Part shown: in pieces, positions 21,772 through 36,700 of the stretch
Layout of the letters: every line of letters begins with the position of its first letter
How positions within the stretch are numbered: the first letter of the stretch is position 1
Assembly (NCBI GenBank): GCA_964007475.1
Contig: OZ023273.1
Location: 4,564,176-4,628,175 of the forward strand
From: Hybos culiciformis
Taxonomy: Eukaryota > Arthropoda > Insecta > Diptera > Hybotidae
Length of the DNA stretch: 64,000 nucleotides
Direction: 5' to 3'
The notes under the pieces: model-generated
What the model was told of the DNA's origin: nothing
The model's input: only the letters and a program-made list of their open reading frames with translations
Database searches by the model: none
Translations under genes and position numbers: made by a program

Positions 21772-24700
21772 TCACAATTTTTTCAAATAAGCCTGACACT
21801 TCAGTGCACTGCTAACTTGGCCAGCATTTAAAAGAGCCAATTTATTACGTGCTCGGAATTTCTTTACATATGCTTCAATTAAATTTTGAATTTTCTTAGG
21901 ATTAATTTCTCCAGATTTGCTGTGACATATCTGAAATGAAAAGTAAATAGTTATCTTCATATAAAATTAACAAAAAAAAATTAAATTTTTAAGTTGTATT
22001 AAAAAGTACAAAATAGAACTCAATATAATTTGCAAATGCAAAAAAAAAAAATTTTTTTTATATTAAAAAATTTGTTCACATGCATATATTTAATTAAAAT
22101 CGTAGGGTTCTCATAAAACAAATATGTATTGGTCTTTTCCTTTAATAACCGCAAGATTTTAATTTTTAGTTAGATAAATGATGTCAATAAATTTTCTAGC
22201 AAAAAAATTATTTTCTTGGATTTGCAAATTATTCTGACTGAGTTTTATTTTCTACTTTTTATTACATATTTAAAAAATAAATAAAATCTTGTAACTAAAA
22301 ATTATATTTTTTTTTATTTAAAATGTTTTAGTCTCTAACTTTCAAACATAAATGTCGATTTCAGACTGTTTATACTAATTTTATTTTGTGGAACTAATGT
22401 AGTTTAAATTTTTTTTTTAGTTACCGAACCTTGACGATTGACCTGCTTATTTTATAACCAAGCAATATTATGCCACAAAATCAATGAAATGTGTTTTCTA
22501 TAGTTACGACAAATTGTTTCAACATTTAAATGTATTTTTATTTAAAATTTTTAGATACCTTTGGGACTGAACGTCTTAAAATTTCTTTGTAATCTTCCTT
22601 TGTTATATGCTTTTTGTTATAATGTGGTTTCAATACCAGTTTGACCTCCTCTACAACTCGTTCTTGTCGATTTAGCTTGCGCAAAAACTGTCAGTTATTT
22701 TAAAATAAGAATTATTAAATTTTAATATTTGTATGTATTTATTTTTTATAATAACGTACCTTATCTTTAACTTGTAATTCCACAGCTGAGTTTGGAAGAT
22801 CATCATAAATTTTAATTTGCTCTTCATCCAATTTTCCAACACCTGGAATTCTTGCAACTGTAATAAATTTATTTAAATGATTAGAAAATTTAGAAATGTT
22901 TATAAGAATTTAAATTATTTAAATAAGTTTAATTTTGAATGCAATAATTTTTTCCAACAAAATAGCTAACAAAGTTTGAAGCCAAGCAATTCATATTTTG
23001 GTTAGAACTTTAATGAAATAACCTACTCTCCATTTTTAAATTTTCAAGAGATTTGCAAGATATACGTTTTTTTTATTTTTTTATTATATAAATGTTTAAA
23101 TTTATTAATAATAAAAATAGTTTCTTTCTGAAAGGAAATTGAAAATACATTAGAGTACGATTCAAATCACTTGACCAATCCGTTATGCAAAGCTTTCCCT
23201 TTCCATTACAAAATTCCATACAAAATTTTGGGGAAATTATTTAAGAAAAAAGCTCATGCAAATTTTGTATGGAATTTTGTAATGGATTGGTCATAACGGA
23301 TTGGTCAAGTGATTTGAATCGTACTCTAACATTTGTTGTTTTTAAGAGGAAAAAAATTGAAAGAATTTCACCGCCCAAATCCTTTAAAAATAAAAGCAAT
23401 GTTTTCAATTGTGCAATAAAAATTCTTTCTTGACATTTGAATATACTCATCTTTGTATCTATTCTATATTCCATATTATTATTAAAGAGGAAATTTTCGT
23501 TTGTTTGCTTACAGTTACAGTAAGATCGATTCTATAATTTTTTTCAGTTTTGATATCTTGTCATAGGCTACATTGTCTTGGGCTTCTATTTAGCCCGTTT
23601 GCTATCACTTACTTGATTGTACCTATTATTAAACTATTTGACCGATTTCAATCGTTTCAATGATATATTTTTCATTTTCCCCTAAGCTAATGCGAAAGAC
23701 TCTCAGAGTTCGAACAACAGAGTTATAAGCTCTCAATCGACGAAGAATCGAAATTATTTTCATAAGATATAATACCTATGATGAAAAAAAATATATTTTT
23801 CATAAATCAGAAAAAAATTAACCATTAAAAGTGCAATCAACATTTATAACACAATTGTGAAGCCTCATTTTGAATATTGTTCCAGCATAACATTCATGGC
23901 AAATGAGGAGGTATTTTTGAGAGTACAGAAGTTGCAGAATCGAGCAATGAGGATTATCCTGAAAGTTAGTAGATATACCCCTATTGATTTTATGTTGGAA
24001 GCATTAAAATGGATGACAATTAAACAAAGGATTGTCATGAATGTGTTGATTATAGTTTTCAAGATGAAGAACAACTTGTACCCTAAATACCTATGTGAGA
24101 GATTAGTTTTTGCTAGTGATGTGCACGGATACACGTTAAGGAACATTTTCTCGTTTAGATTAGATTTATTTAGAAATGAAAAAACAAAAAATAAACTGAT
24201 GTATAATGGTTTAAAACTCTTTAATGAATTGACAGATGATTTAAAGAAAGAAAATAACATTAATACATTTAAAAAAAGAATTGTTCTATATATTAAAGCA
24301 AATTTCAATTGATTAAATATTTAAAAGAAATATTATACCTAATAGTTAATTATACTAAATAAAATAAATAAATAAAAAAATAAAAAATAAAAAACTTATA
24401 GATAGATATGTCGACAAACTAAAAAAAGAAAATTGATCAAACGGTCTAAAATATTCAGCGATTAAAGCCTACAACTCGCTGCCCAAACCAATTAAAGATT
24501 GCAAACCACTTAACAAATTTGTTTTTAAATTAAAGAAATATATTAGAAATAAATAAAAATAATTACAACGTGATACACAACTTTAATAATAAGTACTTTT
24601 TAATTTAATTTTTAATGTAACTAACTTCCTTATAAAATTTTTTTTTTTTTATAATTTATTAATTTTTTTCAAATTTTCAATTGAATAGTTTTGACGAGAA

Positions 24701-27700
24701 AAATAAAAAATAATACTTATACCAGCTGATTTAGCTGATTGTATTTAAATATAAAGTTAAAAGTTATTAAAATGACATTATGTGGAAAATTGTAAATTAA
24801 AGGATATATAATAAATAAATAAATAAATGATCGTCCCCCGATTGTGTTGTGACCAGTGATTCGAAATATGTATGAAAAAACGGTTCCGACCAAAAATATA
24901 ACTTTTTTTTTTTTATGGGGAAATAAACTTTAGAATATTATCTTCTAAATCTAGAAGAAAATTTTCTTTTTCCGCTAATTTTTAATTGATAAAATCAAAA
25001 TCGCAAGAAAATGATTGAAATAATTTGTTTTTATCATTAAATATTGAGAAATTTATAAAAAACTTTCGTACACGATTACAGTTTAAATAAAATTTAAACA
25101 AACATAATAAGCATTCTATAATTCTTTTAATTTTTAATTTATATTTTTATATTTGGCTCCTTGACGGGTTGGCTCAGCGCCATAAGCTAATTGGCTTAAA
25201 ATTAAATTAATTTTTTTTTTTTTTTTTCAAATTAAAACGATCAAATTGAGACGATTAAATTGTATTCGTCAAAATTGACGACGACCAATTGGTCAACGAT
25301 GAAATTGCGACGATAAAAAGGGGAGATACCATTTTATTCTATTCAATTCATTTAGCGAGCAAGATAATAGTAAGAATCAGGCAGCGCAGAAGTAGATAAA
25401 TTAAGCATTACTAAAATATGTGGGTATATCAATTTAGCAGTTCTTTTTTTAAGTTGATACAAAATTTAATAATCTAAAAAGAATAAATGCAAAACAGTAC
25501 CTCTTACCTCATGAATAAAGCCTTTTTACACATTGATTTAAAATACTTTCGTGCTTAAAATACATTTTAACCCAGTCCTTGGATACAATCCGGGACTCAA
25601 CAATTTGAATGGTTCTTTTTTTATGGACATTATACGAATATTTGTAACTAAATTCAAATCATACATCGTCGAAAATTCGCAACTTATTTATTCTAAATAA
25701 ACCGAAACAATTTAAAATTCTACCACCTGGAATTAAAACTCTTAAGAACCTCAAAAGTCAAAAAACTTCATCATCAGAGATACCAAATGGGAAATATCCC
25801 TGTATATCAAAAAAAAAAAAAATCGAATAAAATATCGTATTTAGAGACGACAGAAAACTTAAACGTTATTCAAAGAAATTTTAGGTTGAAAAAAATTGGA
25901 CTTAAGACTTAAATTTTGACTAGAAAAACTACATAATGTTTAATGATGTGGGGTATCAAATTAACATTACAATTTCTACATTTATTTTTAGGTTCAAAAT
26001 CATAAGAGCTTTAATTTCAGAGTATTTAAAATTTTTGTTTTAATTAAATAAATAAATGTGTGCTTGGCAAATTATATTGTTCGACAAATCAATAACCGAA
26101 GATAAAAAAAAACTCTGAAGGGCTTACATTTTCGTATCCGGTTAGTAAAATCTAATAATCTAATAAATAAACATGAAAATTCTGTCTTCAATCACGCCTA
26201 AACCGCTGGACTGATTTTGTTAAATTTTGAAACTAAGTAGCCTAGACTCCTAGAGACCCGAAATGGTTATAAGATATTAGAAATTTTGTTACGAAGCTAC
26301 CGACTTGGGGGTTACCTTAAAAAGATGATTGTGAATAGGTTGTTACTCACGGTGGAAAATAAAAATTACGAGCATCAAATGATACTGAGATTTTTTTTCT
26401 AAATCAAGATAGATTTGATCCAAATTGTATTTTCAAATCTATATATATGAAAGCGAAGTTGTCTCTTTGTCTGTTTTTCTGTTTGTCTGTTCCGAATAGG
26501 CTCCTAAATCGCTCAATTGATCGTTTTCAAACTTACACCATGTCTTTGATTCAGGTCGGGGGTCGTTATAGGCTATTTTAAAATTTGATTGGCCTCCTAC
26601 CCAGGGACCTCCCCCGGGGCGGACTTCAAAAGTTCGTCCGATTTCATTCAAATTTGGTACGTAAAAAGAGGAAGTGATTACACACAAATTCCGTAACAAA
26701 AAATTTGTTGACCTCCTACCCTGAAACCTCCCTGGTGGCGGACTTTAAAAGTTCGTTCGATTTCATTCAAATTTGGTACGTAAGAAGAGGAAATAACACA
26801 CAAATTTCGTAACAAAAAATTGGTTGACCTCCTACCCAGGGACCTCCCTGGGGGCGGACTTTAAAAGTTCGTCCGATTTCATTCAAATTTGGGACGTAAG
26901 AAGAGGAAATAATAACACACAAATTTCGTAACAAAAAATTTGTTGACCTCCTACCCAGGGACCTGCCCTGGCGGCGGACTTCAAAAGTTCGTCCGATTTC
27001 ATTCAAATTTAGTTCATAAAAAGAGGAAAGGATTAAAAACACAAATTTTGATTTGAAAACCTGTTTAAGGGAAGGATATCGTTCGATTTCATATAATTTT
27101 ATAATTTAAGTGTTGAATAAGTAGAAATGATAAATCTTAATTCCCCTTAAATATTTTTCCCAAATTTTTAAAATAACTAGCTCCTATAATTGTTTATCAA
27201 CCTGACAACAAAAATTCCACTTAGAAAAATAAATCATTCGGAGTCTGTAGCTGCCCACGGGTTGACGGCTATATTATATAAGTCACATCGTTGAAAACAC
27301 AGAAACGTGTGTTCGGGTACACAGCTAGTATTATATAAGACACACATGTTGTTTGTCTCTTTGTCTGTTTGTCTCTTTGTCTGTTTGTTACTTTGTTATA
27401 GCTATATTAAATTAGATTTGCTCTCTACCCAGTGACCTCCCCTGGGACAGGACTCTAAAAGTTCGTCCGATTTTATTCAAAATTGGTACATAAAAAGAGG
27501 AAACGATTAAACACACAAATTTCGTAACAAAAACTTTGGCCAAAAATTTCGTAACAAAAACTAAACCAATTAACCGAACGTATCGAAACCTATAACGTGT
27601 CTTTGTCTCAGATCGAGGGTCGTTATAGGCTATTTTTAAATTTGAATGGCTCCCTACCCAGAGACCTCTCCCGGGGGGCTGCAAAAGTTTTTACTGTTTC

Positions 27701-30700
27701 ATTCAAATTTGGTTCATAAAAAGAGGAAATGATTAAAAACACAAATTTGGTTTGGTTTGGAAACCTGTTTAAGGGGAGGATATGATAAGTTCATTTGATT
27801 TCATACAATTTGTGTGTTGAATAAGTAAAAATAATAAATCATTATTCTCCTTAGATACATTATACCTTGTTCGCATTTCAACATTTATCCGGATAAATAA
27901 GTGGAAATTTCCACTTTCTAAAACTACTGTTCGCACTTGAGAAGTGGAAAAAATTTGACAGTTCTAAAAAAAATTTAAATGATTTTTTTTTTTTTTTGTT
28001 ATGAATTTTCAAAAATCTAAAGTTCAAAAATAATTTTAAAATTAAATTTCACTTTTTTTGATATTTTGACACAAAATAAACGGTGCCAACCGTACCAAAT
28101 CTATCAAAAAGTAGCTAAAAGGAACTAGCTAAGTGGAAAATTAAAATATCCGGAAAAAATTTTTGTGTGATAATATCCACAAAGTTTCCGAAAAAATCGA
28201 AATATCCGGAAAAATATTGAAGTGCGAACAAGGTATTAGATAGATAATTTATAAAATAACTAGCCTATAATTGTCTATGAACCTGATAACAAAAATTCCA
28301 CTTCTAAAAATCAGAGTGCGTAGCTAAGCACAGGTTGAGAGTCCGTAGCTAAGCACGGGTTGATGGCTAGTTTTCATATAAAATTTATATAATTTTAAAT
28401 ATTTTTCAAAATTTTAATGGATTCTGATAAAAATTAGTATGTGAGTGATGTCGATTAGAGGCCCGTAAAAAATTATTAATCCGGAATGGTCCAAGAATTC
28501 GGACTGGTGACAGAAAATTAATTTCCACGAAAATTGATATATGAATAGATGTAGATTGAAGGAACTTAAAAAATGTTTAACTGTTCTATATTTTTAATAA
28601 TTAATCTAAACAACTGTTTATTAGGAAAAAAAAGTTTGTAGACTTTGCTAGTTCCATTCTGCAATTTCAGTTCGCGGCCTAAAAAATCTGATGTAATCAA
28701 CATAAAATACTAAAATTTATTAGATTCATGGAAACAGAAAAAATGAATATGATGATACTCCTTTAGGAAATTAACATAATTTTATAGAAAAACACGCTTT
28801 TTATCAAAATAACTTTTGAACTTTTCATATATGTTGATCTCTTGAATATTAAGGAATCAAAAATTTATTTATTTGGAATAAATTTAATTTTTTTTTTCAT
28901 TCTTTTCCTATTTCCTTTCTAAATCTGTGTACTGTACTGAGCTGATTAGTAAGATCGGTTCAGGAAAATTTTAATGAAATTGTTTTTTTCTAAAATAGTG
29001 TTTTTTACCACGATAAACCTGAACCGAAAATCAAGAAAACTTTCGAGAATCAATATCTCTTCGATGAGCGAAAAGACAAAGAATAATTGTCCTATGGAAC
29101 GTTAGTTATCGGAAAAGAGCTCATGTATCACTCCATATCGTTCTCCATAATAAAAATTTAAATTCTGCTAAATAAAATATACTCATTTGAAAGTATTTAT
29201 TACTCATATAACTTCCTAAAGTTTAATTTTTTGTGTTCACGCTCAAGTTTTTGTTGAACTGTAAATAACTATATATTTACTGTATTTTAAAAATTTTCTT
29301 TATCTCTTTTTTTTTTTAAATCTAATCTAATGTAGAAAAATCTGTTATCAAAAAATCCTGAAATTAAACACATTAAACTTACTAAACCCACCTTTAACTG
29401 AAGTTTTTCTATTATTTGCAGGTTTTGCAGATCTTTGTTTTCGTCTAGAGCCAAATCTTTGAATAGGTGAAGTGCTGCCAAATAAATTTTCAAATATGTC
29501 TGCAGCTTTATGTGTTTGACTTTGTTTTTTTGAAGGTGTACTCTTGTGTCGAGTAGCTACATCCGGTGGAGGTTCAAACAAATCTTCATAATCATCAGAA
29601 CCCGGTGAATAAGGACTTTCAATTTCATTTAATTGTACAATTGGTGGCAGCGGTAAATCATCTATTAAATTTGTTCCACCATTGTGTCTCATCATTTTGG
29701 AATTTGTTGCAGCTGTTGATGCTGCCACTATAGATTGTGCTGACATGTTTGGTGGCAATTTTGTCACACCAAGTGGCGTTGAAGGTCCGATTTGAGAGTT
29801 CTTTGATAGTGAGGAAGGGCTTGAAATTAATGGAATTTGTGATTTACTTCCACTGCTCACTGGATTAATTATGACATTTGATAAAACTTGAATTTTTGTT
29901 ATAGCGCTATTTTGTTCATCAATTGCTTGGGTTTCAATTTCATTTTGTGAGTCTACCGAATTATTCAAGAACGCTCTTACTAACTCAGCAGCATTTATAT
30001 TAGACTTCTCACTAGCCTGTTCCTCACTAGCTATGTCTTTGTCAGAATTGATAAGTTGCGGTTCAGCCGAAGGAGGTGGAGAAGATGGAGACTGAGAGGG
30101 AGACTTGGTTGGCTCGAACGGATCATAAGCATCAGGAGAACATGGACCTGAATCTGGTGGAGTATTAGGTCCGATTTTGTTAGAAACCTGTTCACTTTGT
30201 AGTTGCTGTTGTAACTGCTGTTGCTTCTGTTGTTGTAATTGCTGTTCATGTTGCTGGATATCTAACTCTAAGCGTTGTAACTCTTGTTGCTGTTGTTCTA
30301 GCTCCAAACGTTGTTGCTCTAATTGCTGTTGTTGTTCCTCAAGTTCTTCAGCTTCATCATGTAAAGGATTTCGTACTTTTAGTTTACTTTTATTAGACAA
30401 GCAAAATTTGACAAGTTGAGGTGGCTCTGGTGGAGTTTTTGGACCTTGTATTTCATATGAATCCACATGTTTTTGAACCGTGTTACCATTTGAACGTTCA
30501 GCTGGTGATTTTGAGACGTGTGACTCTTGAATAGAGTGCAAATGATGATGATGGTGACGGTGATGTAATTGTTCGTCATCATTAGTATTTTGTTGTTGTT
30601 GTATCCCTTGCATGGGAGTACTATTATTAGCGTCTTCAATTTCACTGTCGGTTAAAATTATAACATCTTTCGGAGATTGAATCACTTGGAAAGGTGATCG

Positions 30701-33700
30701 ATCCAAATCAATTATAGCCACGGGCTTAGCATCAACTTTTCTGCGTTTTCTTCTAGTTAAAGGGGTACCTCGTCTAGCGGGTTTTTTTTTGTTAGTACGA
30801 GATCGAGAGGGTCTTCTTATGGTGATTTCTTCACGGGTAGGCGGCAATGTAACAACTGTAGTCTGCTGAGGTTGAGCTTGATCTTTATTAAAGCTAACAC
30901 TGACAAGAATATTGTCACCGGAAGCAAACACTTCTTTTGATGGAGCTACAGGGCTTTTATTTTTATTGCGTTTATCTTTTTTTCCAGTTCCTGCAGATAA
31001 TTCTTTTGTGCGTTGTTTATCGATTTTCTTCTTTTTATCTCTTTTCTTTTTCGGTTCTTTGTTTTTAATCATAACAGTAAGACCACCTGATTGTGGAGGT
31101 GGCGACATTGGTGGTGTCCACGATTCAAGTAGTGGAGGTTGCTCCAGTGTAGTTTCTTGAGAAGGAAGATATTCTGGACTTGGAGACCAGCCACGACTTA
31201 CAGGTCGCACAGGTGACTGAACAATTCGCTTGTTTATTTTCTTCTTCCTAATAATAACATCCGGTGATAATGGAGACAGCTGATTTGGTGGTGGCGTATA
31301 TCTATTTGGTGTTATTTGTCTGATAACTGGTGAAACCGATGACCGGGGAGTTTTTCGCCGTCGACTTTTCTTCTTTTTACGATCTTTAGATCGCTTTCTT
31401 TTTCTTTTTCTTGTTGGGCTTGGTGGAGGTGAATAAATTACTGGTGATCTCGACCTGGATCTAGATGATGATAATGACGGGGTTTTTCGTTTCCTGTTTA
31501 GACTTTGACGACGATTGTCATTAATTTTGCTCAATGAATTAGATCTTGATCGAACCCGCAGCGGAGACCTGGGAGAAAACGATCTTCTTCGGGGTAAGGA
31601 TCTTCTGAACGACCTGGATCTGCGTCGAGGAGAATTAGAAATTCTCCGACGTGGAGATCTTGACATTGGAGATGGTGATATACTAAATGAGCTCCGTCTG
31701 TAATTGCGTCGAGGAGAAGATAATGATTTGGATCTTGAAAAACGGCCACGTACACGTGATCTTGATCTACTCATTCTCGCACTTCTTGAACGAGAACGAG
31801 GTCTTGATGTATCCCGCCCGTATCGATCTTTGTATGTTCTAGGTTGGTTAATAATATTTCTAACGTTGTAGCGTTCAATTTCTTTTCGTCTTGGTTTTGG
31901 TAGCTGATGGTGTCTTTGTGGATGATTAATTCTTTTACGATTTTTATTATTCCCCTGATTTTCTTTATCGTTAGATCGGCTTCGACGTCGACTTCTGCTT
32001 CTACTGCGTCGATGCTGTTTTTTATGCGATTCAGGTGAGTTTCTGTCCCCACGATAATTTCTTTCACGTTGATTCTTCGTAATTTTCTTGAACGTTTGTT
32101 TATTCTTACGTTTATCATTTTTCTTGTTAGCATCATCATTTAAAATTTCCTCATCATCATCAGAAATCAACTCCGTTTCCATACCAGCGATACCAACGCC
32201 ACCAGAATCACTCTTGTCTATATTATGGCTGTCAATATTTGTTGTATTAATTGGTTCCGGCGTTTCAATGCCATCAATGTCATTGTTTTCATCTAAGCAT
32301 GGTGTCAAAGGTGTGTAAGAACGATCTTCTTCTTTATTTGCTTCTCGTGCTGTATCTCGTTTCTCATTGGTGTCTTCTATATCATCTTCTTTATTATTTT
32401 CAATGCTAGTATTCGAATCATCTTTTTTATCAATCTTATCGTAATCGTTATTACCAATGTCAATATCATCTTGTCCCTCTTCAACTCCTTTATTTAATTC
32501 TTCCCAATCACTATCATCATGCAACTCAAGGATGGATTTCTTATTATTTTCATTTTCTTCCAAAATCTTACTTGTTTCTGATAAAGATGGTGTGTTGTTT
32601 TCTTGACGATTTTCTTCAATTGTAACCTGTGGAGCATCACAATCTGCATGTGAGTTACTATCGCTTTGTTTCACGTTTTCTTCTTTCGCTATTTCTATTT
32701 CCTCCTTCTTTGTTTCTTCGTCTTCTTCTTGTGTCGGATTTTCAGGTTCATAAATTTCTGAATCTTTTGCTTCAATTGTTGAAACCAAACCGGATCCTGG
32801 CTGATCAGAAATATCATCATCATCATCTAATTGTACAAGATCTTCTTCTTTTTCATCGAATTCATCGTCCTACAGAATTTTGGGTATTTTGTGTGATTTT
32901 TAAATATTTTTGTAATTATTTTTATTATTTTCAAGAGGTTGAAAAAATTTAATAAGTTTTTCCATATAATGAGGAAAATGAAAAGAAAGAAAAATTATAT
33001 TTTATGGTTAGTTTAATAAACCATCTATTTTTTTGTAGTTTTTTTTTTAATTAAAATTTTACTGTTTTCAAAAAGCTTTCAATAAAATGACTTAATAAAA
33101 AATGATCAGATTTATATAGATTATCTCCTTAAGATAGAATTTTCTTTATTTTGGGAATTTACAACACATAATTATGAAGGCGTTATACTACTGGGATATT
33201 TTTGGCTGCACAAACTTGCATTGCATTTCATATCGTTTAAACTAAATACTTTCGAATTACATTACAAAAAAACACTTTCAAAATAGTGATTACAAATAGA
33301 ATTCGAATGTTTAAACTGAATGGATAAAAATAAATAAATTTAAAATTTGATTCAAACTTGTTGTAAGTTCGTGTCAATCATAAAAATTTAGATAAAAAAA
33401 ACAAATTTGTTTGTACAAATAATAATAAAATAGTATTGATAATTTAAGGATATTTATTGTCAGGTGCATTTTTTTTTAAATAAAATTCAAATTTTATCGA
33501 AAGCTAATATTCCTTTTAATTTTGATTACTGAGAATATATTTGGAATTTTTTTTTTCTAAATAAGTATAATGTTAAGAGGAAATTTTCGAAAACAAAATG
33601 ATTAGCAAAATTTCAAATATAGTTTAAAAATTTATTTTTGTATAAATGTTCATATGATTGAACGTTATTGTTACTAACGTCAAATGCTAAGATTTCAATA

Positions 33701-36700
33701 ACAAAAATTTTGGGGAATTAATCTTAATAATATCCTTTTCTCATGTCCCAAAATTTGTAACCCGATTTGCTGATAATTGACAGAGTGAATAATAATTAAA
33801 AAAAATACTGAATACAATAGCAATTAGTGGAGATATTTTTTTAAATTATATATGTATAAACTAACTTGATTCTTAAACCATGGAATTTTTGAGTTATATA
33901 TATTTATAAATTAAAAATAAATTTAAATATAATAAAAAAAAAATATGTAAATATCATATAACAAGTAGACTTTTTTCAACGTTTTGACTTTAGTGCTCTA
34001 TATTCGATTCTAGTAATTTGTGCAACTACCTACTTATTTTCAATAAAAATAAAAAATATGAATAAATTGCTAGTAAAATATTATTTTAGTTTTCATTCAC
34101 TCTGCCCAATGTCTTAGAACTAAAGTATCTAACATTCGTTTTTAAATATCTTATAAATATCTCCAACTTTCGTTATTTTGTTTCAGCGAAGAGACGTAGT
34201 TCTATTAAGCGGGTTCTCAACAATTCTATGTAGTTTTTGATTGATGTTTAGATCTTCTAAATTAATCAATAAAAAAAATACTTATGCAAGACCATTTATT
34301 GTTCAATGTTTTTACTGATTTCGGATGAAGTTAAATATTTATTTTTATCTTGCTTTTCGTATTATTGTTTTATATTGTACATATGCTCAAAACAGGGTTC
34401 AAAACTATAGAAACTTGGAATCAGTAATATTTGTTATAGCTTGTTCACACCTAGCTAATTTAACATGTTCGGACGACGAACATGTTCCGTTGGTGTTTTT
34501 GATGTTGTTTTTTCATAGTAAAAAAATTAAAACAGAAACACGTTCTTCAACATGTTTCTACAAAAACATGTTAATTTTCAGGGTTGAATGAGTAATTTTT
34601 GAATAATATTTTGTTAGGCAATATTCAGTATGCATTAATTTTTACTTGGTATGTCATTTTTGACTTTGAAATTTTATAAAGGTGGAGATACACTCAAGAT
34701 AAATGACGCGCGAGTTCATAACCTTGACACAACTTCATATATTTTAACTTTTTTGGGCCCGTCAGTTCCTTTGAGCTTATCTCCGGTATTATTTGAAATT
34801 CTTTATCTGACAGAGCTAAACATGTTAACATACGAAAAACATCGTTTGAACGGTCGATTTTACAAAGATGTTTAACTCCTTTCGAACATGTTAAATTAGC
34901 GAAGTGTGAACAAGGCATTACACAAATTTTTTATTTATTTTATAGTATGTAGTTTATTTAAAAAAAAATGTACTTTCTTAATAACAATAAATAATTTTCT
35001 TAATAACAATAAATAAATAAATAAGCTTCCAATATATTTTGCTAATCATTTAATTGTTAAGAAAAAACTAATTATATTTATTTCCTCTGCGGGGGGGAGG
35101 GGGCAGCTCTCAAAATAAGAATAACAACATTTTTTCACTTGAAGAAATTTGAAATTTTCAATTTTATGAAACGTTAAATTTCTATTTGGTCTAATTTTTT
35201 TTTATTGCATTCAAAATTTCACAAGATAGAAAAATAAAAAATATAAGTATATCGACATAAAAAAAAAATGTCTTAAGCTAATTTAACTGAAGCCTACCTG
35301 TTTTTTCTCACCCTCCAAATTTGATTGAGACTGTTCTTCCTTATTTTTTGCAGTTGAATTTGCAACCTTTAATGATTCGGCTGAATATACTGAAAAATTT
35401 GGACAATTTTCGTCTTCATCATCGTCATCACCTTGCCCATAATCGGCCGAAAGTCTATAAAGATTTTCATTCCAAATCGATTGATTTTGTTGTAAAGTTG
35501 GTGGGGGCGGTGGTGGCGGCGGAAATGAAGTTAATGATGGTGTTGTTGCAGAAATAGCTGCAGTTACTGGCATAGTGGGACCAATAAATGGTGTTGGATT
35601 TATAAACATATCTGATATTGGTGGAGGTGGTGGTGGTGGTTGTCCGAATGGGATAATTTGTGGGCCAACTTGTGAATTTAATTGAGGACCATATTGTGGA
35701 GTAAGTTGATGACTATATGCAGTCATTTGTGGATTCATTGAAATATTCATTGATGGGCCTAATTGTGGCCCAATTTGAGGTCCAATTTGTAACCCCATTT
35801 GTTGACCAATTTGCATCATTGGTGGTGGTTGGAGCATTGGAGGAGGTGGATGACTCATCATTCCAATATTTGGAGGAGGAATGTGCATTGGTGGTCCACT
35901 CAACGATTGGTGCTTATTTTGCTGTGCTTTTGAATTTAAAGGAAGACTAGATCCACTTATGTTCTTAGATAAATCCAATTTCAAATTTCTTGAAGATCTT
36001 GAAAACAAATCTAAACTCGGTAATGGTCGACGAGAATGTGCAGATAAATCAAGAGTTGATGTTATTCCTAGAGTACTGTTTAATGAAGACCTTGAAGCCA
36101 AATTCAAAGTTGATGTAAACCCAAGAGTACTTGTTAAAGAAGATTTTGAAGTTAAATCTAAAGTTGGTTTTGCTGATGTTGATGTTGAAGATGAGGTGGG
36201 TAATTGTTCTTGGTCAACAGCGCGTTCGTCAATATCCATAAGAGTGGCTTGTCTTGTAAGGGATTGATTCCCCTCTAATCGTGGTTGGACTTCAGCTTGT
36301 TGTTCATCATTGTTTTCTTCTTCTCCACCAACGGTTTGTTCTTGTTGCTGTTGCTGACGCTGTGTATCTGAAAACAAATCGTCACTTGAATCAGTTAGTG
36401 TTCTAAGATTTCGAACATTATTTTGATTTCTTCGATTTTGTTGTTGATTCCTGTTAAATCGATCATGATAATTAGGTGTGAAATTATTATTGTTATTTGA
36501 TTGATTTACATTTCTCTGAAAATTGTTATTGACATTACCACCCATTCCACCACGACTTTGAAAGCTATCCATATTGCCTGTTGAATGACGATAGTTTTGA
36601 TTTCCTCCACTACTTGAATTTCCCCCGCGATAGTTTATTTGATTATTAAACCGATTGTTATAGCCTCCACTATTTCCACCGCGCGAGTAAAGAGGAGCTT

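Larger units (their letters stand above)
22858..29382 (-). other. PHRF1 intron 3, a transposon-filled intron
   Basis: A 6.5-kb intron holding a long-arm MITE, two LINE 3' ends, two or three Helitron-like units and a nested MITE. No independent gene is supported inside it. Confidence 0.75.

Noticed and set aside
23865..24308. 147-codon minus ORF opposite the LINE fragment
   Set aside because: The plus strand carries clear reverse-transcriptase landmarks; the minus frame is its shadow.
29287..29493. Short minus ORF overlapping the end of PHRF1 exon 3
   Set aside because: It is an alternative frame of the exon border; the GTAAGT donor at 29382 and the in-frame exon at 22857 explain the region.
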